Of a stretch of DNA of 64,000 nucleotides, positions 25,729 to 36,299 are shown in pieces. This DNA comes from Streptomyces sp. YS415 (lineage in GTDB: Bacteria; Actinomycetota; Actinomycetes; Streptomycetales; Streptomycetaceae): NCBI RefSeq assembly GCF_023544665.1, contig NZ_JAMJFL010000021.1, positions 1-64,000 on the forward strand. Direction: 5' to 3'. The translations under genes were made by a program, and so were the position numbers. The notes under the pieces were generated by a model, which did not search any database, was not told the origin of the DNA, and was given only the letters and a program-made list of their open reading frames with translations. The first letter of the stretch is position 1. Each line of letters opens with the position of its first letter.

Positions 25729-26440
25729 ACACCGGATCGGGCCGGCGGCGGTCCGGGTCGGGCAGGGTCCCCAGCTCGGCGGCGAAGCGTTCGGTGAGGG
25801 GGCCGCCGGGCGGCAGCTGGGTGAACCAGCCCCGGCGCAGATCGGCCGCGGTGCCACGGGGGCTGCGGCCCTGGCCGACGCCCTGGAAGCGCGCGCTGCC
25901 GAGGGGGTGGAGGCCGTGCTCGGCGGCGCGGGCCCCGACGCGATGCGCGGCGTCCGGGGCGGACCGGCGCGGGCGCGGTGCGAGCACGGCGTCGATGTCG
26001 CTGCCCACGTCATGGGCGGCGGCCTTGTCGACGGTGGTCACGTACACCCCGCCGGGCCGCAGCACCCGGGCGCACTCGGCGACCACCGCGCCCATGTCGT
26101 CGCCCCGGTCCAGCAGATGCAGCAGCCACACACTGGTCACCGCGTCGAACGTCCCGTCGGGGAACGGCAGCCGCCGGCTGTCCGCCAGCACGATCGCGCC
26201 GGGCAGCCGGGCTGCGGCCGTCCGGGCCATCCGGTACGTCAGATCCACGCCCGTCACCCGCAGCGCGGGCCGCGCCGCCGCGAGCCGCCGGGTGACGATA
26301 CCGGTGCCACAGGCCACGTCGAGGAGGTCCCGGGCACCGTCCGGAATCAGCCCGAGGACCGCCTCGGCCGCCGCGGCGGCCCGGGGTTCGCCGCCGCGGG
26401 AGGAGTCGTAGGCGTCGGCTTCCTTGTCGTAGTCGAGCAC
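25697..26440 (-). CDS. Class I SAM-dependent methyltransferase
   Basis: 247 residues. Motif I LLDVACGTGIVTRRLA (about residue 39), VTGVDLTYRM, ADSRRLPFPDGTFDAVTSVWLLHLL and ECARVLRPGGVYVTT form the UbiE/COQ5-like core; the C-terminal third is Arg/Pro-rich. The substrate is unknown. GTG at 26440 follows GAGGGG and starts only seven bases after the stop of the carbinolamine dehydratase gene, so the two are co-transcribed. The 3' end overlaps the convergent DUF1579-like gene by 32 bases. Confidence 0.83.
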   Translation of the reverse strand: MLDYDKEADAYDSSRGGEPRAAAAAEAVLGLIPDGARDLLDVACGTGIVTRRLAAARPALRVTGVDLTYRMARTAAARLPGAIVLADSRRLPFPDGTFDAVTSVWLLHLLDRGDDMGAVVAECARVLRPGGVYVTTVDKAAAHDVGSDIDAVLAPRPRRSAPDAAHRVGARAAEHGLHPLGSARFQGVGQGRSPRGTAADLRRGWFTQLPPGGPLTERFAAELGTLPDPDRRRPDPVFSLRAFRKPG

Positions 26441-26447
26441 GTGCCCC

Positions 26448-26753
26448 TCACTCGGCCCCGTGCCCCGGGGCCAGCTCGGCGACCCGGCGGGCCAGCTCGA
26501 CGTCCTTCTCGGTGACGGCGCCGCCCGCGCTGTGCGTGTGCACGGTCAGCGAGACGGTGTTGTAGCCGAGCGTGAGGTCGGAGTGGTGGTCGAGCTCCTC
26601 CTGGACCTGGGCGATGTGGACGACCATCGCGGTGGCCGCGAAGTGCGAGGAGAGCCGGTAGGAACGGGCGAGGCGGTCCCCGTCGAGGGACCAGCCCGGC
26701 AGGTCCGCGAGGCGGTCCTCGATCTCCTTCTGGGACAGCGGTTCGACGGCCAT
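26448..26753 (-). CDS. phhB: Pterin-4a-carbinolamine dehydratase
   Basis: 101 residues, the normal length of the PCD/DCoH family. It dehydrates 4a-hydroxytetrahydrobiopterin during pterin recycling, in the cytosol. The active-site histidine pair is visible in QEELDHHSDLTLGYNTVSL, followed by the conserved THSAGGAVTEKDVELARRV. The ATG at 26753 is preceded by GGAAGGAG with eight bases between. It lies directly upstream of a methyltransferase in one operon; no aromatic amino acid hydroxylase is nearby. Confidence 0.93.
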   Translation of the reverse strand: MAVEPLSQKEIEDRLADLPGWSLDGDRLARSYRLSSHFAATAMVVHIAQVQEELDHHSDLTLGYNTVSLTVHTHSAGGAVTEKDVELARRVAELAPGHGAE

Positions 26754-26882
26754 GCGCCGCTCCTTCCTGGACTGCGGGTGCCCCCCAAGAGTGCCCTCCA
26801 AGACTGCCACAGAGCCACCGCCCGAGCCCTGGTCGCAAGGTGGGCATCGCCGGTGTGCCGCCGGGTCGTCTACGGTCGTGGC

Positions 26883-27683
26883 ATGACCGTCACTTCCACC
26901 GACCGGGGTGTCGGGCCGCTGCTGCGGGCCTGGCGGGAGCAGCGCCGGGTCAGCCAGCTGGAACTGGCGCTGCGCGCCGACTCCTCGGCCCGGCACATCA
27001 GCTTCATCGAGACGGGCCGGTCCCGGCCCAGCGAGGAGATGGTGCTGCGGCTGGCCGAGCACCTGGACGTGCCGGTCCGCGAGCGCAACGCCCTGCTGCT
27101 GGCGGCCGGTTACGCCCCGCACTACCCGGAGACACCGCTGGACGACCCGGCGCTGGACGCCGTGCGCCAGGGCATGGAGCGGCTGATCCAGGGTTACGAG
27201 CCCTACCCGGCAATCGTGGTGGACGCCCTGTACAACGTCCAGGCGGCCAACCGGGGCATCCTGATGCTGCTGGACGGCATCCCCGGGCATCTGCTCGAAC
27301 CGCCACTGAACGCGATGCGTCTGACCCTCCACCCGGAGGGCCTGGCACCGCGCATCCGCAACCTGCGCGAGTGGCGCGGCCATCTGCTGGAGCAGATGCA
27401 GCGGCAGATCGCCCTGCACCGCTCGGAACCCCTGCGCAAGCTGTACGAGGAGGTGGCGGCCTACCCGGTGCCGGAGGAGGACCCGAGCGAGGAACCGGCG
27501 GAGCCGGTCCCCTACTTCGCGCTGCCGCTCCGGATCGAGCACGAGGGCCGGACCCTGTCGTTCATCTCGTCGATCTCCACGTTCAACACCCCTATGGACG
27601 TGACCGTCGCCGAGCTGGCCATCGAGACGCTGCTCCCGGCCGATCCGGCGACGGTCAAGTACCTTCAGTCGCTGATGGCCTGA
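26883..27683 (+). CDS. XRE regulator with MmyB-like ligand domain
   Basis: 266 residues. An N-terminal helix-turn-helix (about 10-65; RRVSQLELALRADSSARHISFIETGRSRPS) is followed by an MmyB-like PAS-fold ligand-binding domain (about 95-260; EPYPAIVVDALYNVQAANRG). MmyB-type proteins respond to fatty-acid-like ligands in structural studies of the family; the ligand here is unknown. TACGGT (26871-26876) lies six bases before the ATG, so the mRNA is probably leaderless. It overlaps the convergent membrane protein gene by 19 bases and is divergent from phhB. Confidence 0.88.
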   Translation: MTVTSTDRGVGPLLRAWREQRRVSQLELALRADSSARHISFIETGRSRPSEEMVLRLAEHLDVPVRERNALLLAAGYAPHYPETPLDDPALDAVRQGMERLIQGYEPYPAIVVDALYNVQAANRGILMLLDGIPGHLLEPPLNAMRLTLHPEGLAPRIRNLREWRGHLLEQMQRQIALHRSEPLRKLYEEVAAYPVPEEDPSEEPAEPVPYFALPLRIEHEGRTLSFISSISTFNTPMDVTVAELAIETLLPADPATVKYLQSLMA

Positions 27684-28090
27684 CGGCTTTTCAGCGCCAG
27701 GTGCTGCAGTGCCGCGAACCCGGCGACGGTCAGCGCCTGCACGACGGTCCACACGGCGCCGGCCGTGGTCGGGGAAAGCCACACCGCGAGGGCCAGCAGA
27801 CTGAGCGCGGCCCAGGCGAAGTTGGACTCGATCACGACCCGGACCGGGAAGGCGGCCGGCCGGGCGCGGGAGGCGAGCAGCCCGACGCCCGCGGCATACA
27901 CCGCGAGGAAGATCCCGAGGGCTATCAGCAGCGCCGAGTCGACCCCGAAGAGCCGCCCCAGGGGGCCGGAAGCGGCCAGATAGGCGAGTGCGTTGGCGCC
28001 CGTCACCACCGCGTCGAGGGCGAGGAACCGGCGCAGCACGGTCCCCGGCTCGGACGTCCTGGCGAGCGCGGCAAGCTGGGTCGCGGACAT
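27665..28090 (-). CDS. Small four-TM integral membrane protein
   Basis: 141 residues with four hydrophobic segments (about 22-42, 52-73, 84-106, 112-132). No catalytic motif is visible and no family is confidently recognised; it resembles short actinobacterial membrane proteins of unknown function. The ATG at 28090 is preceded by GGAGGG. Its 3' end overlaps the convergent MmyB-type regulator. Upstream lie the palindromes at 28122-28156. Confidence 0.7.
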   Translation of the reverse strand: MSATQLAALARTSEPGTVLRRFLALDAVVTGANALAYLAASGPLGRLFGVDSALLIALGIFLAVYAAGVGLLASRARPAAFPVRVVIESNFAWAALSLLALAVWLSPTTAGAVWTVVQALTVAGFAALQHLALKSRQAISD

Positions 28091-28121
28091 GACGAATCAC
28101 CCTCCGTCGGGTCTGGGGCAC

Positions 28122-28156
28122 GGGACCCGGGTCCCGGATCGGAGTGCGCCGATCCG
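28122..28156. promoter_or_regulatory. Back-to-back palindromes upstream of membrane protein gene
   Basis: GGGACCCGGGTCCC (28122-28135) is a perfect 14-bp palindrome, immediately followed by the inverted arms CGGATCGG (28135-28142) and CCGATCCG (28149-28156). A third short one, ATTACC/GGTAAT, lies at 28201-28217. The 229-base gap 28091-28319 holds no gene. The palindromes may be operators for the divergent genes or hairpins in the 5' leader of the membrane protein gene. Confidence 0.45.
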
Positions 28157-28319
28157 GAGCCCGGTGACCCCTACGATCCCGCGGCCCGGGGCGGGGGTCG
28201 ATTACCTCCCGGGTAATGCGGCGTCGGACAGTGGTGAGTGCCTCACCGCCGAACCGGTGAGAGCGGAAGCGGAACGTGGCACACTGCACGGGTACTTCGG
28301 CGCGTAGGGGAGGCGTGGC

Positions 28320-29183
28320 GTGAGTGAGCGGCGGCCTGCGCCGACCGTGGGGCAAGTGGTGCTCGGCAAGCGTTTGCAGGAGCTCCGGGAGGCGGCCGGG
28401 CTCAAGCGCGAGGAGGCCGCGAAGGTCCTGCGGGTGGCCTCGGCGACCGTACGGCGGATGGAGATGGCCGAGGTCTCCCTGAAGATCCCGTACGTGCAGG
28501 TGCTGCTCGAGACCTACGGGGTGCCCGAGGAGGAGGCGGCCGCGTTCGTCTCGCTGGCCGAGGAGGCGAACCAGCCGGGCTGGTGGCAGCGGTACCACGA
28601 CGTCCTGCCGGACTGGTTCAGCCTGTATGTGAGCCTGGAAGGCGCGGCGCGGCTCATCCGCTCCTACGAGCCGCACTTCGTGCCGGGCCTGCTGCAGACC
28701 GAGGACTACGCGCGCGCGGTGCTGGAGGCGGGCACCATCGGCCAGACCGGACCCGCGGCGATCGAGCGGCACGTGGCCCTGCGCATGGAGCGTCAGCGCC
28801 TGCTGGAGAGCCCGGACCGCCCCCACCTGTGGGTGATCATGGACGAGACGGTGCTGCGGCGGCCGGTGAGCGACCATCCCTCGGTGATGCGCGAGCAGCT
28901 GGACAAGCTGCTGGAGTTCGCCGAGCGGGACCGGGTCACCCTGCAGATCGCCGAGTTCGCCCGGGGCCCGCACCCGGGCACCTACGCCCCCTTCACCCTG
29001 TTCCGCTTCGCCGAGCCCGAGCTGCCCGACATGGTCTTCACGGAGTACCTGACCGGCGCCCTGTACCTGGACTCCCGCACGGAGGTGGCGGCCCATCTGG
29101 AGGTGCTGGACCACATGTCCACCAGCGCCGCCACCGCCGACCGCACGAGGAAGATCCTCCGGGACCGCCGCACGGACTTCTGA
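28320..29183 (+). CDS. XRE regulator with DUF5753 domain
   Basis: 287 residues. N-terminal helix-turn-helix (about 12-75; RLQELREAAGLKREEAAKVLRVASATVRRMEMA) and a DUF5753 domain (about 95-280; ARLIRSYEPHFVPGLLQTEDYARAVLE, DETVLRRPVSD, YLTGALYLD). This is a large Streptomyces family that includes WhiJ-like developmental regulators. Members are usually paired with a small DUF397 protein, but the following gene is narJ and no DUF397 frame is seen nearby. GTG at 28320. Confidence 0.9.
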   Translation: MSERRPAPTVGQVVLGKRLQELREAAGLKREEAAKVLRVASATVRRMEMAEVSLKIPYVQVLLETYGVPEEEAAAFVSLAEEANQPGWWQRYHDVLPDWFSLYVSLEGAARLIRSYEPHFVPGLLQTEDYARAVLEAGTIGQTGPAAIERHVALRMERQRLLESPDRPHLWVIMDETVLRRPVSDHPSVMREQLDKLLEFAERDRVTLQIAEFARGPHPGTYAPFTLFRFAEPELPDMVFTEYLTGALYLDSRTEVAAHLEVLDHMSTSAATADRTRKILRDRRTDF

Positions 29184-29215
29184 GTCCCCGCCTCCCGGCC
29201 CGCCCGCGCCTTCTG

Positions 29216-29265
29216 ACCCGTACGGGTGCCGTCAGCGGGTGCGCCTCCCCGCTCCGCCCTAGGTT
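29216..29265 (+). promoter_or_regulatory. narJ upstream palindrome and -10
   Basis: ACCCGTACGGGT (29216-29227) is a perfect 12-bp palindrome. TAGGTT (29260-29265) is a plausible -10, giving a leader of about 25 bases before narJ. No clear -35 is seen. Confidence 0.4.
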
Positions 29266-29296
29266 CGTGACCACAGGCGAGCAAGGAGGAGATCCG

Positions 29297-29784
29297 ATGC
29301 CCTCGGACGCGGTGCTCTACCAGGCGGCGGCGCTCTGCCTGACGTACCCCGACGACGACTTCCGCGCCCGGCTTCCGCTGCTGCGCGAGGCCGCACCCCA
29401 GCTGCGGGAGTTCACCGACCACGCGGCGGTGACCGACGCCCAGGAGCTGGCCGCGCACTATGTGCAGGTCTTCGACCCCACCGGTCGGCACGGCCTGTAC
29501 CTGAGCCGGTGGCGGGACGGGGACACCCGGCGGCCCAGGATGCCACCGGCCCGCTTCGAGGACCTCTACCGCGAGCACGGTTTGGAGTCCAGCGGCGAGG
29601 AGCTGCCCGACTTCCTGCCCGCGGTCCTGGAGTTCGCGGCCCGCACCGGCAACCTCGACCTGCTCGTCGAGCACCGCGACGGCCTGGAGCACCTCCGCTC
29701 CCGGCTCACCGACCGCGGCACGCCGTACGCCTCCGTCCTGGACGCCGTGTGCGCCACGCTCCCACCGGGAACCGCCGGTGACCG

Positions 29785-29788
<4 letters not shown>
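29297..29788 (+). CDS. narJ: Orphan nitrate reductase chaperone NarJ
   Basis: 163 residues of the NarJ/nitrate reductase delta family, the chaperone that inserts molybdenum cofactor into NarG. Family motifs are [48 protein letters not shown] and [13 protein letters not shown]. It is shorter than typical actinobacterial NarJ, ending soon after [10 protein letters not shown]. No narG, narH or narI is adjacent: upstream is an XRE regulator, downstream the convergent dnaK, whose stop overlaps this stop by four bases. The AAGGAGGA site seven bases before ATG 29297 indicates it is still expressed. Confidence 0.85.
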
Positions 29789-31638
<1,850 letters not shown>

Positions 31639-31684
31639 CGCTGTCCCCTTCCGCCAGGGCACTTCCCCGAACTCCAGCACAAAA

Positions 31685-31705
31685 CTTGAGTGCGCTCTTG
31701 TCAAT
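31685..31705 (-). promoter_or_regulatory. Degenerate HAIR (HspR) element and promoter of dnaK
   Basis: On the minus strand the site reads ATTGACA, a 7-base spacer, then ACTCAAG. The HspR operator HAIR is CTTGAGT-N7-ACTCAAG, so the right half is perfect, the spacing is exact and the left half matches four of seven. TTGACA in the left half serves as a -35. HspR repression with substitution of the left half is plausible. Confidence 0.5.
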
Positions 31706-31742
31706 GGTGCGTACCCCGGGGTGCCGGTATCCCGGCGGTGGC

Positions 31743-32495
31743 TCAGCCGGTCACCCGCTCCGGTTCCCGGGGGTCGCCGCGCAGGGCCACGGCCCGCCGG
31801 GGCCGGTCGGTGATCAGTACGTCCACGCGCGGGTGGCTGAGGAAGGTCCGCATCAGGGTGTCGTCGTTGACCGTCCACACCATGGTGAACAGGCCGTTGC
31901 GGGTCGCCTCCCTGAGCACACTGGCGCGGGCCAGCTGCTGGTGCACCGCGACCCCGCCGGCCCCGCAGGCCCGCACCCGCCGCATCGGCAGCAGCTCGCT
32001 GAGCCGGGTCCCGGGGAGCCGGGCCCAGCCGATCTCGTCCCGGTCGCGGCCGAGCGAGAGGGCGGTGCGCGCCCGGGGGAAGGCCCGGGAGATCGCGGCG
32101 ACGGAACGGTCCTCCAGGGTGGTGGCCACGAAGCCGTCCTCGCCGAGCAGGGCGACGGCCCGGTCGATCACCTCGCGCTCGTAGCCGACCTCCTTGAGGT
32201 CCAGGTGGCCGACGAGCCTGCCGGCGATCAGTTCCATCACCTCGTCGACGACCGGCACCGCGTATCCGGCCCGCTCGCTGAGCTCCGCGTGGGTGATCGT
32301 CGACAGCAGTGGCCCGGTGTGGCAGGCCCGGGCGTCGTGGTAGACGACGAGGACCCCGTCCGCGGTGCGCCGGATGTCGAACTCGGCGTACTCCGCGCCG
32401 CTCAGCAGCGCGTCCTCGTACGCCTCCCAGGTGGCGGCACCGGCGCGTTCGGAGCCGCCGCGGTGGGCGGAGACGGCGGGTCGTCGCGGCATCAT
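31743..32495 (-). CDS. Glycerophosphodiester phosphodiesterase family protein
   Basis: 250 residues, one GDPD TIM-barrel domain. It hydrolyses glycerophosphodiesters to glycerol-3-phosphate and an alcohol. Metal and catalytic residues are visible in [10 protein letters not shown] (His), [20 protein letters not shown] (Glu, Asp, His) and [10 protein letters not shown]. There is no signal peptide, so it is probably cytosolic. ATG at 32495, three bases after the stop of the CorA-like gene, so the two form an operon. The short hairpin at about 31715-31735 may terminate it. Confidence 0.9.
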   Translation of the reverse strand: MMPRRPAVSAHRGGSERAGAATWEAYEDALLSGAEYAEFDIRRTADGVLVVYHDARACHTGPLLSTITHAELSERAGYAVPVVDEVMELIAGRLVGHLDLKEVGYEREVIDRAVALLGEDGFVATTLEDRSVAAISRAFPRARTALSLGRDRDEIGWARLPGTRLSELLPMRRVRACGAGGVAVHQQLARASVLREATRNGLFTMVWTVNDDTLMRTFLSHPRVDVLITDRPRRAVALRGDPREPERVTG

Positions 32496-32498
32496 CGG

Positions 32499-33881
32499 TC
32501 AACTCCCGGGAGGGGTACGCGGTGCGGGCACCGGGGCGGTCGGCGGGTCGGACGCGGACAGCAGTGTGCCGGGCCGTCTGCCGACTCTGCGGAGCAGCAG
32601 GTAGCCGAGCACGACCAGCACGACGAAGGGCAGCCAGGCCAGCGCGTACGCGGCGCCGTACCGGCCGAGGTCGAGGATGGAGCGGCCCTCGTCGACGTCG
32701 GTGGCGTTCACGCCGAAGAAGGCCAGCAGCAGGGTCGGCGGGAGGGCGATGAGGGTGGCCGCCGCGACCAGCGCGGAGATGACCCGGTTCTGCCGCTCGT
32801 CCCGTTCCGCGAGGGCGGCGTCCAGGGCGGCCGAGCGGGCGCTGATGACGGAGGTGAGGCGCTCGACCATGCGGGCGGAGTTGTCGAGGCTGTCGCGGAT
32901 GCCGAGGGTGTCGCGCAGCGACGACTGGAAGCCCTCCATGAGCATCTCCGGGATCAGCAGGCTGTCGACGTACGCCTCGACACCGAAGGCGAGGTCCAGT
33001 TGCAGCTCGTTCACGCCGTCGGAGAGGCGGGAGATGAGGGTGCGGACCTCGGAGGCCGAGTCGGTCAGGGCCTGTTCGTTCTGCTTCATCATCGCGAAGG
33101 CCGCGAGCCGGGTGCGCTGGAGCACGGCCAGCGCGGAGACCATGCCGAGCGCGACGACGGCGAGGCCGTTCTCCACATGGGTGGCCCAGCCCGCCTGGAC
33201 GGAGACGCCGCGGCCGTGGGCGGAGAGGGTGACGCCCTGATTGGTGAGGTTGGGCGGCACGCTGACCGTCAGGCGGTCGGCGGCCTCGGCGGGCATCTTG
33301 CCGCGGTAGATGATCCGGTTCAGCAGCGCGGACCGGTGGGTGTCGTCGGCGTGGGACAGCACGTCCTCGCGTAACCGGCCGCCCGGGTAGACGAGTTGGT
33401 GGACGTTGAGGCCGAAGGGGAAGGGCTCCGGCAGGCCCAGGCGTTCCCTCAGCACCTCCAGCAGCGGCCGTCCGCCGAGCAGCAGGTGGTCGCGCTCGAA
33501 GCAGGTGGTGGCGAGCCAGGAGGCGACGGCGAGCGCCTCGGTGTCCCCGGCGAACTCGCAGTCCAGCAGCAGCGTGGCGTCCCCGCGGGGGGTGGCGACG
33601 ACGAGCAGGTCGAGACGGGACAGGGTCAGGCCGTGGTCCCCGCCGGGCAGCCTCAGGTCACCCGGGGCCACCGTCTCGGCCAGTACCGGTACCGGCAGCA
33701 CCGCCTCGCCGGACTCCAGGTGCGGCCGGAACCGGCCGAAGGGGAAGCGGTCGACGAGGGTGTCCGGGGCGGGGTCGGGCGGGCGGACCCGGCAGCCGAG
33801 GCTGAACAGCAGCAGTATGCGGGTCAGTTCCCGGGTGGCGGAGTCGAGCACCGCCCCGCTGCCCGCGGTTCCCGTCACCAT
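32499..33881 (-). CDS. CorA-like channel protein with GVN in place of GMN
   Basis: 460 residues. A long cytoplasmic N-terminal domain, a coiled-coil region (about 230-390, with [21 protein letters not shown] and [12 protein letters not shown]) and two C-terminal membrane helices (about 365-390 and 405-432), as in CorA/ZntB channels. The signature loop after the first helix is [12 protein letters not shown]. CorA magnesium channels have GMN and ZntB has GxN variants, so the ion may not be Mg. The C-terminus is proline-rich. Likely membrane-bound and forming an operon with GDPD. A SigB-type promoter candidate precedes it. Confidence 0.83.
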   Translation of the reverse strand: MVTGTAGSGAVLDSATRELTRILLLFSLGCRVRPPDPAPDTLVDRFPFGRFRPHLESGEAVLPVPVLAETVAPGDLRLPGGDHGLTLSRLDLLVVATPRGDATLLLDCEFAGDTEALAVASWLATTCFERDHLLLGGRPLLEVLRERLGLPEPFPFGLNVHQLVYPGGRLREDVLSHADDTHRSALLNRIIYRGKMPAEAADRLTVSVPPNLTNQGVTLSAHGRGVSVQAGWATHVENGLAVVALGMVSALAVLQRTRLAAFAMMKQNEQALTDSASEVRTLISRLSDGVNELQLDLAFGVEAYVDSLLIPEMLMEGFQSSLRDTLGIRDSLDNSARMVERLTSVISARSAALDAALAERDERQNRVISALVAAATLIALPPTLLLAFFGVNATDVDEGRSILDLGRYGAAYALAWLPFVVLVVLGYLLLRRVGRRPGTLLSASDPPTAPVPAPRTPPGS

Positions 33882-33913
33882 CGCGGTCCTTCCGAGTCAC
33901 CGGCGTCCATGTC

Positions 33914-33939
33914 ATACCCCGAACCGACGTCGCGCAGGC
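33914..33939 (-). promoter_or_regulatory. SigB-type promoter before CorA-like gene
   Basis: On the minus strand GCCT (33939-33936), 16 bases, GGGTAT (33919-33914). This fits the Streptomyces SigB consensus GNNT-N14-16-GGGTAC/T. The -10 lies about 33 bases before the ATG. Confidence 0.5.
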
Positions 33940-33979
33940 CACCGGGCGGGCGGCCTGCGCGAACCATGCTCCGCGACGC

Positions 33980-34408
33980 TCAGGCGAGCTTCGCGGACAG
34001 GGTGATCGGGACGGCCTTGAGGGCCTGGCTGACCGGGCAGTTGGCCTTGGCGTCCTCGGCGGCGGCCAGGAAGTCCTCCTCGCTGATGCCGGGCACCGTG
34101 CCCTCGACGGTGAGGTGGATGCCGGTGATGCCCTGGCCGGGCTGGAAGGTCACGTCCGCGGAGGTGACGAGCTTGGTGGGCGGAGTGCCCGCCTTGTCCA
34201 GGCCGTTGGAGAAGGCCATGCAGTAGCAGCTGGAGTGCGCTGCCGCGATCAGCTCCTCGGGGCTGGTCTTGCCGTTCGCCTCCTCGGTGCGCGCCGGCCA
34301 CGACACCGGCTGCGCGGCGATGCTGCCGGAGGAGTCGAAGGTCACGACGCCGTTGCCCTGGAACAGGTTGCCTTCCCACACGGTGTGTGCGGAGCGCGTG
34401 GTTGCCAC
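33980..34408 (-). CDS. OsmC family peroxiredoxin-like protein
   Basis: 142 residues from GTG 34408. OsmC-type hydroperoxide peroxidases use two cysteines; here they are probably those in AAHSSCYCMAFSNGL and KANCPVSQAL. Also visible are TSPEELIAAAHS and VEGTVPGISEEDF. It detoxifies organic hydroperoxides, often under osmotic or oxidative stress. GTG 34408 is chosen because GAAGGGA lies about eight bases upstream and the product starts with the usual ATTRSAHTVWEG; an upstream in-frame ATG at 34453 has no support. It stands between the CorA operon and the VWA/MoxR pair. Confidence 0.88.
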   Translation of the reverse strand: MATTRSAHTVWEGNLFQGNGVVTFDSSGSIAAQPVSWPARTEEANGKTSPEELIAAAHSSCYCMAFSNGLDKAGTPPTKLVTSADVTFQPGQGITGIHLTVEGTVPGISEEDFLAAAEDAKANCPVSQALKAVPITLSAKLA

Positions 34409-34472
34409 GATGAATCCCTTCGGTGAGGTCCCGTGTTCGGGGTCCGTGAGCACTATCCGATCACATTCCGGC

Positions 34473-36299
34473 TCAGCTCACCCGGAAGACCGGCCCGCCT
34501 GCGGAGAACGGCAGCCGGGCGCCCTGCGGGATCAGATAGGCGTGCTCGCGCCGGACCCTGAGCACGTCGCACCAGCCGTCCGTGATCACCAGGACCGGCG
34601 CGCCGGGCGGGAAGTCGTCGGCGCGGTGCAGCAGGTCGACGCCCGGCTGCAGAACCGTGCCGCCCCGGCCGTGCACCCGGACCCGCCCGGCGATCTCCGT
34701 GACCGGCAGATATCCCGCGTCGTGCGGGGCCGTGTCGCAGAACACCACCCGCGCGGCCGGGACGTCCCGGGCCTCGGCGTAGGAGGCGATGGCGCCGAGC
34801 GCCTTGCCGAGCAGGATCCGGTTCATGGAACCGGAGGTGTCCAGGACCACGCCGAAGGTGCAGCGGGCGATCTCCTCGGGCGGGAAATGGCGTCCCGCGC
34901 GCGGGATGCCGGGCGTGGCGGCCTGGCGGCGCGCCGGGCGGGCGTACGTCCGCACCGGTTCGGGGCGGGGCACGAACTCGTCGAACCATCGCGCCAGTTG
35001 CGCGTCCCACGGCAGCGGCGGATGACTGAGCGCGCGGATCTCCTCGACCAGGCCACCGGGCAGGAAGCCGCGTTCCTGGCGCTGGTGCAGGTCCAGGCCC
35101 TGGTGGAGGCCGCGCCGGTAGAACTCGTCGAGGTCGACGAAGTCGCCCGGCGGGCACAGCGGCGCGCCGAGGATGTCGCCGACGCCCTTGCCGCGCAGGG
35201 TGGCCAGGCGCCGCATCCGGCGCAGATCGCCGGCGATGCGGTCGTAGACCTCCTCGGCGGACAGTCCCGTGAGCCCGGCGTCGTACAGCAGGCCCTCGGG
35301 CATGGTGCCGACGTCCATCTCCTTCAGCCAGCCGTTGATGACGTAGTCGCAGGCGATGTTGAAGAGGTAGGGATCGCGGGCGCCGCAGCGGTCGCCGTGG
35401 CGCAGGGCGGCGTGCAGCATCTCGTGGGCGAGCACGAACCGCCACTCCTCGTCGTCGAGGGAGCGGAGCGGGTTGACGTAGATCTCGCCCGCCTCGGCGT
35501 TCACCGCCGCGACGGAGATGCCGTGGGCGCGAGCGAGGTCGGCGTCGGCGACCAGCTTGATGCCCGAGGCGATCCCGGCGAGGAGCGGGTAGGAGGCGAT
35601 GAACCAGCTCAGGGCGCGCTGCCAGGGGCGCTGCAGGGCCGGTTCGCCGTCCAGGGTCTCGCGGCGGCCGCCCGCCATGTCCATCGCCGCGGACACGGTC
35701 CGGGTCAGCGCGGTCGCGAAGGCCAGCTGGTGGTCGGGCGGCTGCCCGTACCAGCCGTGCCACTCCACCAGCCGCAGGTCCGGCTCGCCGCCCGCGGTGC
35801 CGCAGCGCTCGTACACGGCCGGCAGGCCGGTGCGGCGCCAGCGCGCGGCGAGCTGCTCCTCGTCGCCGTCGGGGTAGGCGGCGGGCAGTTCCTCGGGGGT
35901 CTCGCCGATGGTGAAGCCGAGCAGGAAGCGGTTGACGACGACACAGCGGGCGGCGAGGTCGCAGGCGTCGGGCTGCTCGCGGACGCCCTTGGCCGCCGGG
36001 GCATGACCGAAGCCGAGGTGGAGGATCGCGTGGGCGAGGGCCCAGGCCCAGGCGGCAGGCGCGGCCATGGGGGTCCCCCCGCGCGAGTCTGTTCGAGCGT
36101 GGGGGAGGTCGGGGTGGACGTGGAGGGTGGCGGAGGAGGTGACGCGTACCAGTCCCTCGCGCGGGGCCAGCGCGCAGTCCTCCTCGCGGCACAGGTCGAA
36201 CTCCACGGCCGCCAGCGCCGGGTTGGCCTTCACCAGCCGCATCCCCTCGGCGAGCGCCTCCGCGGCCAGGTCCCGCTTCTTCGGCCGCTGACGGCTCAC
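34473..36299 (-). CDS. VWA-like protein with zinc metallopeptidase domain
   Basis: 608 residues. The N-terminal half is DUF2201-like, with a HEXXH zinc site (LAHEMLHAALRHGDR, about residue 300). The C-terminal part is a VWA-like domain (about 470-605) whose MIDAS reads VLDTSGSMNR, with supporting GGTVLQPG and ITDGWCD. This is the peptidase/VWA partner of MoxR-type ATPases. The pair probably assembles or remodels a target complex, but the target is unknown. GTG at 36299 overlaps the MoxR stop (GTGA), so the two are translationally coupled. Confidence 0.85.
   Translation of the reverse strand: MSRQRPKKRDLAAEALAEGMRLVKANPALAAVEFDLCREEDCALAPREGLVRVTSSATLHVHPDLPHARTDSRGGTPMAAPAAWAWALAHAILHLGFGHAPAAKGVREQPDACDLAARCVVVNRFLLGFTIGETPEELPAAYPDGDEEQLAARWRRTGLPAVYERCGTAGGEPDLRLVEWHGWYGQPPDHQLAFATALTRTVSAAMDMAGGRRETLDGEPALQRPWQRALSWFIASYPLLAGIASGIKLVADADLARAHGISVAAVNAEAGEIYVNPLRSLDDEEWRFVLAHEMLHAALRHGDRCGARDPYLFNIACDYVINGWLKEMDVGTMPEGLLYDAGLTGLSAEEVYDRIAGDLRRMRRLATLRGKGVGDILGAPLCPPGDFVDLDEFYRRGLHQGLDLHQRQERGFLPGGLVEEIRALSHPPLPWDAQLARWFDEFVPRPEPVRTYARPARRQAATPGIPRAGRHFPPEEIARCTFGVVLDTSGSMNRILLGKALGAIASYAEARDVPAARVVFCDTAPHDAGYLPVTEIAGRVRVHGRGGTVLQPGVDLLHRADDFPPGAPVLVITDGWCDVLRVRREHAYLIPQGARLPFSAGGPVFRVS

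Noticed and set aside
28290-28295. GGGTAC as a SigB promoter for the DUF5753 regulator.
   Set aside because: No GNNT lies 14-16 bases upstream.
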